A DNA stretch of 64,000 nucleotides from Pseudomonas sp. PIC25 (GTDB taxonomy: Bacteria; Pseudomonadota; Gammaproteobacteria; Pseudomonadales; Pseudomonadaceae), in assembly GCF_002286785.1 (NCBI RefSeq), contig NZ_MUJY01000090.1, positions 1-64,000 of the forward strand. Reading direction: 5' to 3'. Below, in pieces: positions 35,052-43,612 of the stretch. Below the pieces are notes generated by a model. That model had not been told where the DNA came from. It was given only the letters and a program-made list of their open reading frames with translations, and made no database searches. The stretch's first letter is position 1, and every line of letters begins with the position of its first letter. Made by a program: the position numbers and the translations under genes.

Positions 35052-35912
35052 TTAGTAGCCAAACCGCAAACCACTCCAATCCATCGAGAGGCGCGGGGAG
35101 TAAAGGTCTACCCCGTCGGCCAGCAAGTTCGGAATAAATGGCTGGTTTGCATGGTGCTGGTCTGCATCCAAGATGGCCTGAACGAAATCCTTGCGTACCC
35201 ATTTAAGGCGCCCGGTTGTTTGTTTCTCGTCTTCAAGCTTCAAATACAGGCCCTCCATCAGTGTCGACTTGTCGCACTGTCGCCAAGCACGTCCCAGATC
35301 CAGGCCTTCCCGTCGCACTGTGGCTTCAAACGCGCTGCGCCAATCCGCCGACTTGGCCCGGGAATCACGGACGAGGTCGAGCAGATCCTTAAGCCGCGCT
35401 GGCGCCGGACCTTCATGAAGGATCGGAACCGATAAAACCGGACCGTCTCGCAGAAGCTGGCGTCGAGCTGCTGTCGATAGGAACAGGCCCCGTGCTCGGT
35501 CCCAGATGTCAAACTCGCAGAAGAAGTGCGGCAGGCGGTCATAGAAAACCGAGTGCTTCTTGTGCATCCATTCACCAAAAAGCACGTATCGATCTTCAAG
35601 GCGGCTTATCAACCAGTCTTCATGGGCAACGGCCCATTGTTTGAAAAGGTTGAACTGCCGCTCACGGCCACCGCCGGTAAGGTAGTGGCCACGAGACTGC
35701 AGGAGTAGTTCGCCGGCAGCCGAGAAACTGATGCCGGTGTTCGCGCCATCCAATTTTTCCTCTACGACCAGCCATTGACCCGCTAAGGACGAATAACGGA
35801 CTTGATCAGCATCTGTGTCGCCTGGCTGCAGGCGAGAACTCTCCAAGTGTGGAGTCCGTGGGTATTTATGCAGTTCAAGGTTTTGCGCATAGGCGCGGAA
35901 ATCCATGTTCAT
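35052..35912 (-). CDS. ATP-dependent RNA ligase
   Basis: 286 residues of the covalent nucleotidyltransferase superfamily. Motif I is EEKLDGANTG with the AMP-accepting Lys53, motif III VLFGEWM (about 108-114), motif IV MEGLYLKLED (about 230) and motif V LKWVRKDF (about 247-254). No DNA-ligase OB domain is present, so an RNA ligase of the Rnl2-like group is most likely. With the downstream HD-Pnk it would seal healed 5'-phosphate and 3'-OH ends, for example of cut tRNA. GGAG precedes the ATG by 7 bases. Confidence 0.85.
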   Translation of the reverse strand: MNMDFRAYAQNLELHKYPRTPHLESSRLQPGDTDADQVRYSSLAGQWLVVEEKLDGANTGISFSAAGELLLQSRGHYLTGGGRERQFNLFKQWAVAHEDWLISRLEDRYVLFGEWMHKKHSVFYDRLPHFFCEFDIWDRARGLFLSTAARRQLLRDGPVLSVPILHEGPAPARLKDLLDLVRDSRAKSADWRSAFEATVRREGLDLGRAWRQCDKSTLMEGLYLKLEDEKQTTGRLKWVRKDFVQAILDADQHHANQPFIPNLLADGVDLYSPRLSMDWSGLRFGY

Positions 35913-36486
35913 GGGTTTTCTCCATAGGAATTGGGAAAACCGACGACAAGATTCAGGCGAGCAAAATGTGGGAAGCGGCCACGCAGTTCGCGTGGGCAGC
36001 CATCAAGCACGATGGACCGTCGTCGGTATCAGGCGAGTTGGCTGGTACGGGGCACTTCGTTCACCACTGAAAGTGAGGGGGATGAAATAGGGTGCGCATT
36101 CAACATCTAAAGCCCCCCGATGTCAACGGTGGTAGCGGCAATATCCGTTGCTACTGCATGGTTCCGTGTGTCTATAAGCCGCTATGCGGCTCCTGTTCAA
36201 TTGCCAATTTCCTGATCGGCCTTGAGGGCAGAGGTGACGAAGGGGCCGCGAGCCTTGGCAAACCACCATACGGCTGCCGCGCCCAACAGCGTGATCGTGA
36301 CGGCTAGAATCGCAAATATGCATCAGATCGGTTGGTTTGATGGCCTTTTGCGACTAGTCTGTTGACTGTTCACTACGTCATGACAGAGCCTGACAAGGAC
36401 GCGCGGCTATGGCTGAGGCAGCTCACCGGCAAGTCAGGAATTGCTCACCGACGACGGGGTGGCGGGTAAGGCGATGCCGGCAGTGG
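35913..36486. other. Gene-poor stretch upstream of the RNA-repair operon
   Basis: About 570 bases. The promoter of the RNA ligase gene must lie in its left part, but no clear sigma-70 or sigma-54 site is visible. On the minus strand 36207-36320 reads as a short peptide tail with one membrane segment (TLLGAAAVWWFAKARGP, ending EIGN-stop) without a start codon, probably the C-terminal scrap of a lost membrane protein. The rest shows nothing. Confidence 0.45.
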
Positions 36487-36837
36487 TTACTGCCGCTCGT
36501 TGACCAGCTGCCGCAGCATCGCCAGATCGACATCGATGTATTCGAGCGTGGTACGGATATTGGTATGGCCCAGCAGGTCTCGTACCCCGTGCAGGTTGCG
36601 CTCGGCCTTCGCATCAACTCGGTCCCCAGCGTGTGCCTGAAACGGTGGGGACTGACCTTCAGTCGTTTGGAAATCTTCTTGAAGCAATTTTCCACCTGCC
36701 AGATCGTCATGAGCTTGCGGGTGTGTTAGTTGCTGAAGCGGTTCACATTGAACAACTGATCGTGGGGTTCGAATTTCAGCAGCTTGGCCTGATCGAGGAG
36801 CAGCTTCAGCCAGGGGCGTAGTTCCAGCGCGATGGCG
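36487..36837 (-). pseudogene. Tyrosine recombinase (integrase) C-terminal remnant
   Basis: Minus-strand frames carry the catalytic C-terminus of a tyrosine recombinase in pieces. ELRPWLKLLLDQAKLLKFEP comes first, then an in-frame stop (NRFSN-stop-HTRKL). SPHRFRHTLGTELMRR follows with the second catalytic Arg box, and after a frame change LLGHTNIRTTLEYI with the LGH motif and Tyr nucleophile. One stop and one frameshift make it dead. The N-terminal half is missing and replaced at 36838 by a RAQPRD gene fragment. It was probably the integrase of the ancestral element or of a second one. Confidence 0.82.
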
Positions 36838-37080
36838 TACGCCCTGACGGATGCGCTGGATGTCCGCTTCCAGACGCCGGTAGTCGAAGCGGTAGCGCTC
36901 ACTGGTGCTACTCGATGCACTGGCCGCCACCGCGCGAGCCAACGTATCGATGTGATCCAGTTGCTTCAGCATCAGGGCCAACTGGGCCTGCTCATGGGCG
37001 GAGGCGCCCAGCGAGGAGTTAGCCGAGGCCATCAGCAACAGTGTCAGCGCGAAAGCGGAGGAGACGTATCGAACCCGCAT
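36838..37080 (-). pseudogene. RAQPRD-family ICE protein, truncated
   Basis: The frame begins MRVRYVSSAFALTLLLMASANSSLGA (signal peptide). It continues through ALMLKQLDHIDTLARAVAAS to YRFDYRRLEADIQRIRQGV, the characteristic middle of RAQPRD-family proteins from PAPI-1/SPI-7-type conjugative elements. The expected RAQPRD tail is lost: at 36838 the sequence jumps into integrase-derived DNA. GGGGG precedes the ATG. The original role was in the conjugation apparatus in the periplasm; the truncated product is unlikely to work. Confidence 0.75.
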
Positions 37081-37290
37081 GCGAGCCCCCTTCAAAAGCT
37101 GGAGATAGCTTTCGAGATCAGGGCCCGGGCGTCAGCGGAAAAGGTGATTCGTGGCGTGTCGGATTATTGATCAACTGAAAGGGCGCATGGGCATATCAGA
37201 TGGGCAGCCATTCGACTTCCCCAGTGAAACTCTTAATTAGGTGATAGGCGTGTCTGAGTCGCGTTGAACTTTAACCTGCTTACTGGAAAA

Positions 37291-37806
37291 TTAGTCGGCG
37301 GGGACGAATCGTTTTGTATTGGATATGCAGGGAGTTGACTCGTCTTTCGGTAACTCGGAGGCAAGTTCTTTAGCTGCACGAATGATCGCCGGCGTTGCTT
37401 TCGCCCTGGTCAGGTTTTCCGGAACATAGTATTTTCCGCCTGGGGTTTTGCAAAAACTTAGCAGATAAGGCTTCAACGACACCGTGTAGTCCTTAAAGGC
37501 TAACTGTTGAGCGATAATTTCAATGAATTTCGGCAGCTCACCATGGACGACATCAATTATCTCCGTCTTGACGAGATAGGCCTTGTAAAAGAGGTTATTG
37601 GTATCGTCAGGTTCGCTTGATTGATAGTTTTCTATAAGCTCTGCTGATGTATCCTTAACGACAGCTGTGTAGTGAGTGTTTGAAACATTGATCGATAGAA
37701 TGCCGTAGAGTTCATCGGAAACCTCTTCGGCATTTGCGGAGAGTGCTCCTATTAAAAGAAGTGAAGCGATAGCGGCTTTAGTTCTGAAGTTCGTGAGTAT
37801 CAGCAT
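37291..37806 (-). CDS. Exported protein of unknown function, low GC
   Basis: 171 residues. A signal peptide ends near SANAEEVS; the mature part contains VSNTHYTAVVKDTSAELIENY and two Cys (SFCKTPGGKYY and TPCISN) that may pair. Base composition is far more AT-rich than any neighbour, a sign of separate acquisition. AAAGGA stands 6 bases before the ATG. It sits between two ICE gene remnants that would be near neighbours in an intact element, so it was probably inserted between them. No family recognised. Confidence 0.6.
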   Translation of the reverse strand: MLILTNFRTKAAIASLLLIGALSANAEEVSDELYGILSINVSNTHYTAVVKDTSAELIENYQSSEPDDTNNLFYKAYLVKTEIIDVVHGELPKFIEIIAQQLAFKDYTVSLKPYLLSFCKTPGGKYYVPENLTRAKATPAIIRAAKELASELPKDESTPCISNTKRFVPAD

Positions 37807-37975
37807 CAGCAATCCTTTGTCTCGCTAAGCAGTAGTTCTGTTCAGCTTGTAGAGAGGCGTAATCGACCTAATTTAGCATCAACGACTCTAGTCAAAGATA
37901 CTTTTTGAATGTCGCCGCCGTTACCGCCATTGCCACCCCAGCATGCCCGCATAAGGCAGTAGTGCCTACACCAGA

Positions 37976-38155
37976 TTAAACCGATATCGGCAGGGCGAGG
38001 TAGATCAGCCACGGGGCAACCAGAAGCGGTAGCAGCAAACGTTTGGCGCGGTGATAGACGAAGCTCGATTCTCGTCCCGCGCCGAACTTCCTCAGGTCGC
38101 GTCGCATCAATCCGTCCACGGCTCCGGTGAACAGTGCAAAGCATTGCGCTGCACC
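37976..38155 (-). pseudogene. DUF4400/TIGR03747-type ICE membrane protein, fragment
   Basis: A minus-strand frame without a start codon reads FALFTGAVDGLMRRDLRKFGAG, then ESSFVYHRAKRLLLPLLVAP and ends PISV-stop. This is the conserved interior of integrating-conjugative-element membrane proteins of the DUF4400 group. Both ends are missing. In such elements this gene lies close upstream of the RAQPRD gene, the same order and strand as seen here. Confidence 0.65.
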
Positions 38156-38167
38156 GCTAGAGGCATT

Positions 38168-39256
38168 TCACTTTTTTGAAATCCAAGAGCCAACTGTCTT
38201 GGCCACAGCCGGCCCGACTGACAACACCATGATTAGGCGCAAGAACTGCGAGGCCAGGATCAATGGTAGAAACACATCCACGTCGCTGGCAATGATGACA
38301 ATGGTTTCAATGCCCCCAGGGCTCAGTGCCAGATAGGCAGTGAGCGGGTCGATGCGGGGAATCAGGAGCGCCAGAACCAGCGAGAGCAAGCCGCAAACAA
38401 GGATGACCGCAACCAGTGTTGAAAGAATCACGGGCAAAAGGCTTAAGCACTGTCTCACTGAGCTCCGACTGAATGTCAGTCCCACGTACCAGCCTGTTAT
38501 GACGAAGGCGGGTACGAAAACATAGGTTGGAGTGTCGATGACCGTAGTGCCCGTAGCCTGAAGGACGGTTCCACCTAGCGCGGGCAGCAAGAGCGCCAGG
38601 CTGCCGATACCCGATAGTTTGGCCACGCAAAAGCCGCAGAGTGCCAATGCTAACCCTGCCAGCGCAGGCGAGTAGTTCTCAGGCAGAGACCATGTGAGCT
38701 TGAGCGGGCTGGTGATGGCCTGCGTCGTTCCACCTGCATGTCCGAGCATGGCGGCCAGGGAAATCGAGGCAAGCGTAACCAGCGCAATGCGTGAATACTG
38801 CATGAGCGCCACCACGCGCGGATCTGAATGGTGGGTGTCGGCCAGCAGGACCATGGCGGACGCGGCGCCGGGAAAGAGTCCCCAGATGGCGGTCGTATTG
38901 GGCAACCACTGCCGCTGCGTCACGATGACAGCCATCAGCGTGATCACGCCCAATGTCACAACGTTGATTACGCTCAGCTCCAGCCAATAGTCCAGGTACA
39001 CGGCAAGCAGGGGAGGAGTGACGAGTGCAGCGATCAGACACCCCATGACGCTCTGGGCAGCGAGTGTAAAATTCCTATGCAGGCGTAAGCCTGCTCCGCA
39101 CAGAGCCATCGCTAGCGCCGCGCCCATGGGGCCCAACATGAACGCCCCCGGCAACTCTTGCTGATACATCAAGGTAGATGAGCTAACCGACAACAGGGCC
39201 AATATCAACCATAAGGCGAGTTTGCATACGAAGCGGGGGACCATGATGATGCCCAA
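38168..39256 (-). CDS. AbrB-family membrane transporter
   Basis: 362 residues, about ten membrane helices, internally duplicated as in the AbrB family (formerly called putative ammonia monooxygenase). Recognisable blocks are FMLGPMGAALAMALCGAGL near residue 38 and AVIVTQRQWLPNTTAIWGLFPGAASAMVLLAD near 110, with a similar LLPALGGTVLQATG in the second half. Substrates of these permeases are mostly unknown. A TTG start is favoured by GAGGG 7 bases upstream; an ATG four codons later is the alternative. It follows the secreted lipase gene by 14 bases. Confidence 0.72.
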   Translation of the reverse strand: MGIIMVPRFVCKLALWLILALLSVSSSTLMYQQELPGAFMLGPMGAALAMALCGAGLRLHRNFTLAAQSVMGCLIAALVTPPLLAVYLDYWLELSVINVVTLGVITLMAVIVTQRQWLPNTTAIWGLFPGAASAMVLLADTHHSDPRVVALMQYSRIALVTLASISLAAMLGHAGGTTQAITSPLKLTWSLPENYSPALAGLALALCGFCVAKLSGIGSLALLLPALGGTVLQATGTTVIDTPTYVFVPAFVITGWYVGLTFSRSSVRQCLSLLPVILSTLVAVILVCGLLSLVLALLIPRIDPLTAYLALSPGGIETIVIIASDVDVFLPLILASQFLRLIMVLSVGPAVAKTVGSWISKK

Positions 39257-39270
39257 AGGTCTACCCTCGT

Positions 39271-40545
39271 TCAGTCGTCATTGAATGCTGCGGTTTGATC
39301 CCTCTCGCCTGGAGGGCCGGGCGGCTGGAGAGTGGCGCAGTTCGAGTCATAGCCTTGGCCGCGGAGTTGGGCTTGGGTGAAAACGAAGGACTCCTCGAGG
39401 GAGCCGTGCAAGACGCCGTCATGGCCCAGTCCTTGGTATTTGCGCCAAGTGACTCGGTTTCCGGCAGCGCACAGCGCAGATGCGACCGCGTACTGCCTGT
39501 CCGGTGTAATGGTTCGGTCGGCATCGCCTGTTGCAATCAGCAGTGCAAACGGAATCTTTGCCAGCGGCATGTCCGTCGTGGCAATGCGCAGCTCATCAAG
39601 GGCCTCGATCGGGATCGCTAAAAGATCCCTGAATGATTCGACTTTCAGTTCACGAGCCTTGCGAGCAATTTCCGCCGTGCAGTCTTGCCGGGCCACCTCG
39701 AGCAGCTCTCGTCCTTTGTCGGACAGGATCTCCTCGACAGGCGGACTGTCCGGGCCTAAGCCGCCCGTGGCGAACGACAGGAACATCGTATTCGAATGGC
39801 GGGGAGGTAGCGGTACGGGGCCTTCGGGAAAGGTGCTGTTGGGCGCGGTGATGATGGCTCCTTTGATATCGAGTTCGGGGGCGTAGGAAGCGGCAAGCAT
39901 CGCAGCTCCCAATGCAGCCCCGCCGCCTTGTGATTGCCCTGCGAGGATGACGCTCTTTCCGATCAGATCCGGTCTGATCGCCTGGGCTGCACGGGCTGCA
40001 TCTAGTACTGATGTGCCCTCTGCCTGCCAAACCGTATAAGGATGCGGTCCGGGGCCACCTAACCCCTGGTAATCGGTAGCCACGACTGCGAAACCGCGCT
40101 CGAGCCAGCGATTGATATAGGCAGCATCGCGTTCCTTGAAACCGGTCCATGAAGGCGCACAGATATCAGCGATACCCAGCGTGCCGTGGGCCCAGCTCAA
40201 TAGCGGCCAACCACCGGGTGGCGGTGGCGTGGACGGCAGGAACAGCGTGCCGCTGACCGCAAGTGACCCGGAGTTCCAGCGTTTGTCCGTCGAGCTGTAA
40301 AGCATCCGAATTGCATGCGCACTGGAAGGCATCTGCTTTTGCACGGCTATGGCTTCGCTTCGCAATACACTTCCCGGCGCCGTCGGCATTGCCCCATGCC
40401 AGCGGTAGAACGGCGATATATCCATATCGCCGACCGAGTGGCCGGAGGGTAGTTCGTCAGCCACAAGCGTTCCCCAGATCGGGGAGCCAGCTGCAATCGC
40501 ACAGGCAAGAACCTGAGCCGCCAGTGCGGCACGAGATATCGACAT
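39271..40545 (-). CDS. Secreted lipase/esterase (LIP family)
   Basis: 424 residues. A signal peptide is visible (MSISRAALAAQVLACAIAAG). The alpha/beta hydrolase domain has the nucleophile motif GQSQGGGAALGAA (about 195-207), with WAHGTLGIADICAPS near 120 and ATDYQGLGGPGPHPY near 155 as in secretory lipases. A late acidic residue (GDADRTITPD) and His (GLGHDGVLHG) complete the triad. It likely frees an acid or alcohol outside the cell. It forms an operon with the AbrB-type transporter. Confidence 0.78.
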   Translation of the reverse strand: MSISRAALAAQVLACAIAAGSPIWGTLVADELPSGHSVGDMDISPFYRWHGAMPTAPGSVLRSEAIAVQKQMPSSAHAIRMLYSSTDKRWNSGSLAVSGTLFLPSTPPPPGGWPLLSWAHGTLGIADICAPSWTGFKERDAAYINRWLERGFAVVATDYQGLGGPGPHPYTVWQAEGTSVLDAARAAQAIRPDLIGKSVILAGQSQGGGAALGAAMLAASYAPELDIKGAIITAPNSTFPEGPVPLPPRHSNTMFLSFATGGLGPDSPPVEEILSDKGRELLEVARQDCTAEIARKARELKVESFRDLLAIPIEALDELRIATTDMPLAKIPFALLIATGDADRTITPDRQYAVASALCAAGNRVTWRKYQGLGHDGVLHGSLEESFVFTQAQLRGQGYDSNCATLQPPGPPGERDQTAAFNDD

Positions 40546-40858
40546 TGGGCGTTCGCCTCATCAACAGAGTGAGAGATCCATCCTTTGGCTACCGGCTGCG
40601 AAATAGGAGCAGGACATCGCCTGTCTTATTCGTGTAAACGGGAATATCAGTGCGCTGAAGGCTATTCGCGTCCATCACTCTTCGGGCTGGCCCGATAGCT
40701 GGCGCGAATCTATTACACAGGTTGATGGTTCGTAAATCTGTACAGAAATCGTCAATAGAAGTACTGGATATGTAGCCATGTTGCGCTGGCGGTCAAGCGT
40801 CCGGCAGAGCTCAGGCGCAGCGTCGGAAAATGGAGTGAAGGGAAGGGAGGGGCACGCC
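40546..40858. promoter_or_regulatory. Intergenic region upstream of the lipase operon with shared motif
   Basis: About 310 bases between the lipase gene start and the 3' end of the citrate-synthase-like gene. It contains TCTGTACAGA (40737-40746), a perfect palindrome. GTAAATCTGTACA (40732-40744) is the exact complement of TGTACAGATTTAC at 53644-53656, in another island promoter region. This may be a shared operator for the island's LysR regulator. No gene is seen. Confidence 0.45.
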
Positions 40859-42046
40859 TCAGCTCGGAAGCTTTCCTGTGTAATTGGCCCGTTGTCTGGC
40901 TACGGGGAGCTGGCATTGTTCGCTGGCGTGAGCGATCCAGCCTATCGCCCTGGCGATTCCAGCCAGCGCCAGTTCTTCACCGACCAGGTTGCATTTCCTG
41001 CCTACGAAGCTGGCCAATAGAACGAATTCTGGTGGTTTGCCCACGAGTTCTTCAGCCACTTCCGCCGCCTTCTGCAGATTCCGGAATTCCGGGTCAGCCT
41101 CGAGGACGTCGATCATGGCAGTCATCAGGTTGGCGACGCGAGGGTCCGCATCCTTGTGGGTGGAATGATTGAATCCCGGAATCTCACCGCTCTGACTGAA
41201 GTACTGCAGCAGCGCCGGAATGGGGTCCTTGGCTACGCATATCTCGGCGAGAAGTCGGCTGGCCGCCTGATGCCTGCTATAGGCGGTCCGCCTGCCCTGG
41301 TAAGTCGTAAGACCCGCTATCGCGGCGTAGTAGGGTGTAACCCCAGTTCGTGCTGCTGCCCTCACGCTGTAGGTGCAATGATCGAACTCGTGATCGATGA
41401 ACAGCACCAGAAGGCGCCTGAGGAGATCCTGAAGGACCGGATCGACGCCCAGTCCTTGGCAAAGAAATTCGTGGAGTGGCTGGGCGCTTGGCACACCGTG
41501 GCCCACCAGAAGGGACGCCAGGATGCGCACCACGTCGGCTCCCGTTCGTGCATACGCATCAGGGGATAGATCGAAGGAGCGAGGGTTGACCCGTTCAACC
41601 AGCGGAAAAAGCGCAATGGCTTTTTCGGACACAGTCATGTGCTGATACAGCCCGAGCAGAGCTGGCGTACTCTCCGGCATTACAGGTAAGGCTTTGGAGA
41701 AAGCTCCTGGGGACTGCCAGATCAATTCCGCCGCTTCTTCCAGCGTCGCGTGATCGGCCAACTCGGTAGCGCTGACGCCTCGATAGTAGACGCCGTTGTC
41801 CGTCAGTAGGGTGATGGCACTGCTCTGAATACCCAGCCCAAGTTCGGGTTGTTGCGTAGCGCTGCCACGCTGCTCCCCTTTGGTCAGCCGCTCGATATCC
41901 GCCGCCCAGTAACGGCGCTTTCGAGACCCTTCCACCTTCACGGAGCGGATGTTTTTCCGGCTGACATAGGCATAGAGGGTTGGAAGGTTCACACCGAGAC
42001 GTTCTGCTGCCTGCTCGGCTGACATGTAGAGATGGTCGTCGCTCAT
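40859..42046 (-). CDS. Helix-turn-helix/citrate-synthase-like fusion protein
   Basis: 395 residues. Residues 1-55 are a MerR/excisionase-like helix-turn-helix (LYMSAEQAAERLGVNLPTLYAYV, then RYWAADIERL). The rest follows the citrate synthase fold: FIDHEFDHCTYSVRAAA near 216-232, IPGFNHSTHKDADPR at 289-303, and a C-terminal ARAIGWIAHASEQ. The usual catalytic GPLHGGA block is replaced by QGRRTAYSRHQ (about 250-260), so the first catalytic His appears lost; His294 remains; the Asp position reads PPEF. It may be an acyl-CoA or polycarboxylate sensor rather than an enzyme. It diverges from the CitMHS operon. Confidence 0.78.
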   Translation of the reverse strand: MSDDHLYMSAEQAAERLGVNLPTLYAYVSRKNIRSVKVEGSRKRRYWAADIERLTKGEQRGSATQQPELGLGIQSSAITLLTDNGVYYRGVSATELADHATLEEAAELIWQSPGAFSKALPVMPESTPALLGLYQHMTVSEKAIALFPLVERVNPRSFDLSPDAYARTGADVVRILASLLVGHGVPSAQPLHEFLCQGLGVDPVLQDLLRRLLVLFIDHEFDHCTYSVRAAARTGVTPYYAAIAGLTTYQGRRTAYSRHQAASRLLAEICVAKDPIPALLQYFSQSGEIPGFNHSTHKDADPRVANLMTAMIDVLEADPEFRNLQKAAEVAEELVGKPPEFVLLASFVGRKCNLVGEELALAGIARAIGWIAHASEQCQLPVARQRANYTGKLPS

Positions 42047-42231
42047 GGGGTGCGCTTGCCAGTGGATTCGTTAACTGCAATGAGGTTTGTGCACTTATAA
42101 CACACGTTAATTTTTAATGTAAATATGAATGAAATAAATCAAGATTTACTAAGAATCTATCAACATGTACCGTTTCGGGCGTGGTCACCAGGCAGGTAGA
42201 TCGCATTTCTAACAATAAGAAGGGCACCGAT
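42047..42231. promoter_or_regulatory. Divergent AT-rich control region
   Basis: 185 bases between the helix-turn-helix/citrate-synthase-like gene and the CitMHS gene, with an AT-rich core (42100-42165) containing AAGATTTACTAAGAATC. It shares AGATTTACT with the motif at 53649-53657. Promoters in both directions are expected here. Confidence 0.4.
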
Positions 42232-43524
42232 ATGGCTTGGATAGGTTTCGCGATGGTCACTACGTTCATGGTCTTGATCATGACCAGGCGACTATCTGCA
42301 GTAGTTGCGCTGATTCTCGTCCCTGTGGTGTTTGGGCTTTTCGCTGGCTTGGGCGGCGGAATGGGAGGCATGATCATGGACGGGATGCGACAAGTCGCCC
42401 CGATCGCGATCATGCTGGTGTTTGCGATACTTCTTTTTTCCATCATGTATGACGCCGGTCTATTCGAGCCGGTGGTCAAGCTGATCACGCGCTTTGCCGG
42501 GCATGATCCCCTGCGAATTAGTCTCGCCACTGCCTTTCTGGGTGCGCTGACATCCCTTGACGGTGACGGCACCAGTACGGTGTTGATCGTGGTGACGGCA
42601 TTTCTGCCCGTTTACCTGCGCATCGGGATGAATCCCTTGATCATCGCGTTGCTGATCCTGCTCACCAACACGATGATCAACATCATCCCGTGGGGTGGGC
42701 CGACTGCTCGCGTCGCCAGCGCCCTGCATCTGGATGTCATGGACGTGTTCGTCGGCCTCATTCCTGCCGCTGCCCTGGGGCTCGTATACGCTGCGGCGAT
42801 GGCTTGGTGGCTAGGCCTCAGGGAGCGCAAGCGGCTGGGCTGGCAGCCGGGGAAAGACATGCTGATAGCCGAGGCCGACGTGAAGCTGCCAGAGGTGGAT
42901 CGTAGTCACCAGCGGCCGAAGCTCGTATGGATCAACCTGTTGCTGATGCTGTCGATGGCTGCAGCCATGGGTACTGGGCTGGCGCCATTGCCGGTAGTTA
43001 TGGTGGTCACATTCGCCTTGGCACTGGTGATTAACTATCCGCGACTTGCCGAGCAAAAAAAACGCATTGCCGCCCATGCCGAAAATGCTGTGACAGTTGC
43101 CACCCTGATCTTCGCGGCCGGTGTATTCACCGGGATACTGACGGGGTCAGGCATGGTCGATGCCATGTCGAAATCCTTTGTCTCGATCATCCCGGACTCA
43201 GCGGGCAGCCAGATGGCGTTGATCACGGCTTTCGCCTCGCTGCCATTTACCTTCTTCATGTCTAACGATGCGTACTTCTTCGGCATCGTTCCGATTCTGG
43301 CGGCGGCCGGAGCGGAGTACGGTGTCGATCCTTTGCACATCGCTCGGGCATCTATGCTCGGCCAACCCGTACATGCGCTGAGTCCCTTGATTGCCGCCAT
43401 CTATGTGCTGAGCGGCTTGCTCAAGCGAGAAGTTGGTGATCTACAGAGGTTTGCCTTGGTCCCGGCCATTGGCTCTTCTCTGGTCTTCATTCTTGGGGCC
43501 TGTGTGACGGGCGCAATTATCTAA
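42232..43524 (+). CDS. CitMHS-family tricarboxylate transporter
   Basis: 430 residues with about twelve membrane helices. Family signatures include FMVLIMTRRLSAVVALILVPV at the N-terminus, SLDGDGTSTVLIVVTAFLPVY near 115-135, and FMSNDAYFFGIVPILAAAG near 345. CitMHS proteins import citrate, often as a metal complex, with protons. AGAAGGGCACCGAT precedes the ATG. It leads a plus-strand operon of at least seven genes. A citrate analogue rather than citrate itself is likely, given the neighbours. Confidence 0.88.
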   Translation: MAWIGFAMVTTFMVLIMTRRLSAVVALILVPVVFGLFAGLGGGMGGMIMDGMRQVAPIAIMLVFAILLFSIMYDAGLFEPVVKLITRFAGHDPLRISLATAFLGALTSLDGDGTSTVLIVVTAFLPVYLRIGMNPLIIALLILLTNTMINIIPWGGPTARVASALHLDVMDVFVGLIPAAALGLVYAAAMAWWLGLRERKRLGWQPGKDMLIAEADVKLPEVDRSHQRPKLVWINLLLMLSMAAAMGTGLAPLPVVMVVTFALALVINYPRLAEQKKRIAAHAENAVTVATLIFAAGVFTGILTGSGMVDAMSKSFVSIIPDSAGSQMALITAFASLPFTFFMSNDAYFFGIVPILAAAGAEYGVDPLHIARASMLGQPVHALSPLIAAIYVLSGLLKREVGDLQRFALVPAIGSSLVFILGACVTGAII

Positions 43525-43612
43525 TAGTTTGAATTAATAGCGTTTTATTGTGCGGCTGCGATTGGCGACCGCAGTGAACTCCTGCGTCAAAAATAATTAA
43601 AAGGAACAGGAA

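Noticed and set aside
36487-37095. A single 202-residue protein reading through the RAQPRD and integrase pieces
   Set aside because: The two halves belong to different families, and the integrase motifs switch frames, so this is a chance fusion of pseudogenes.
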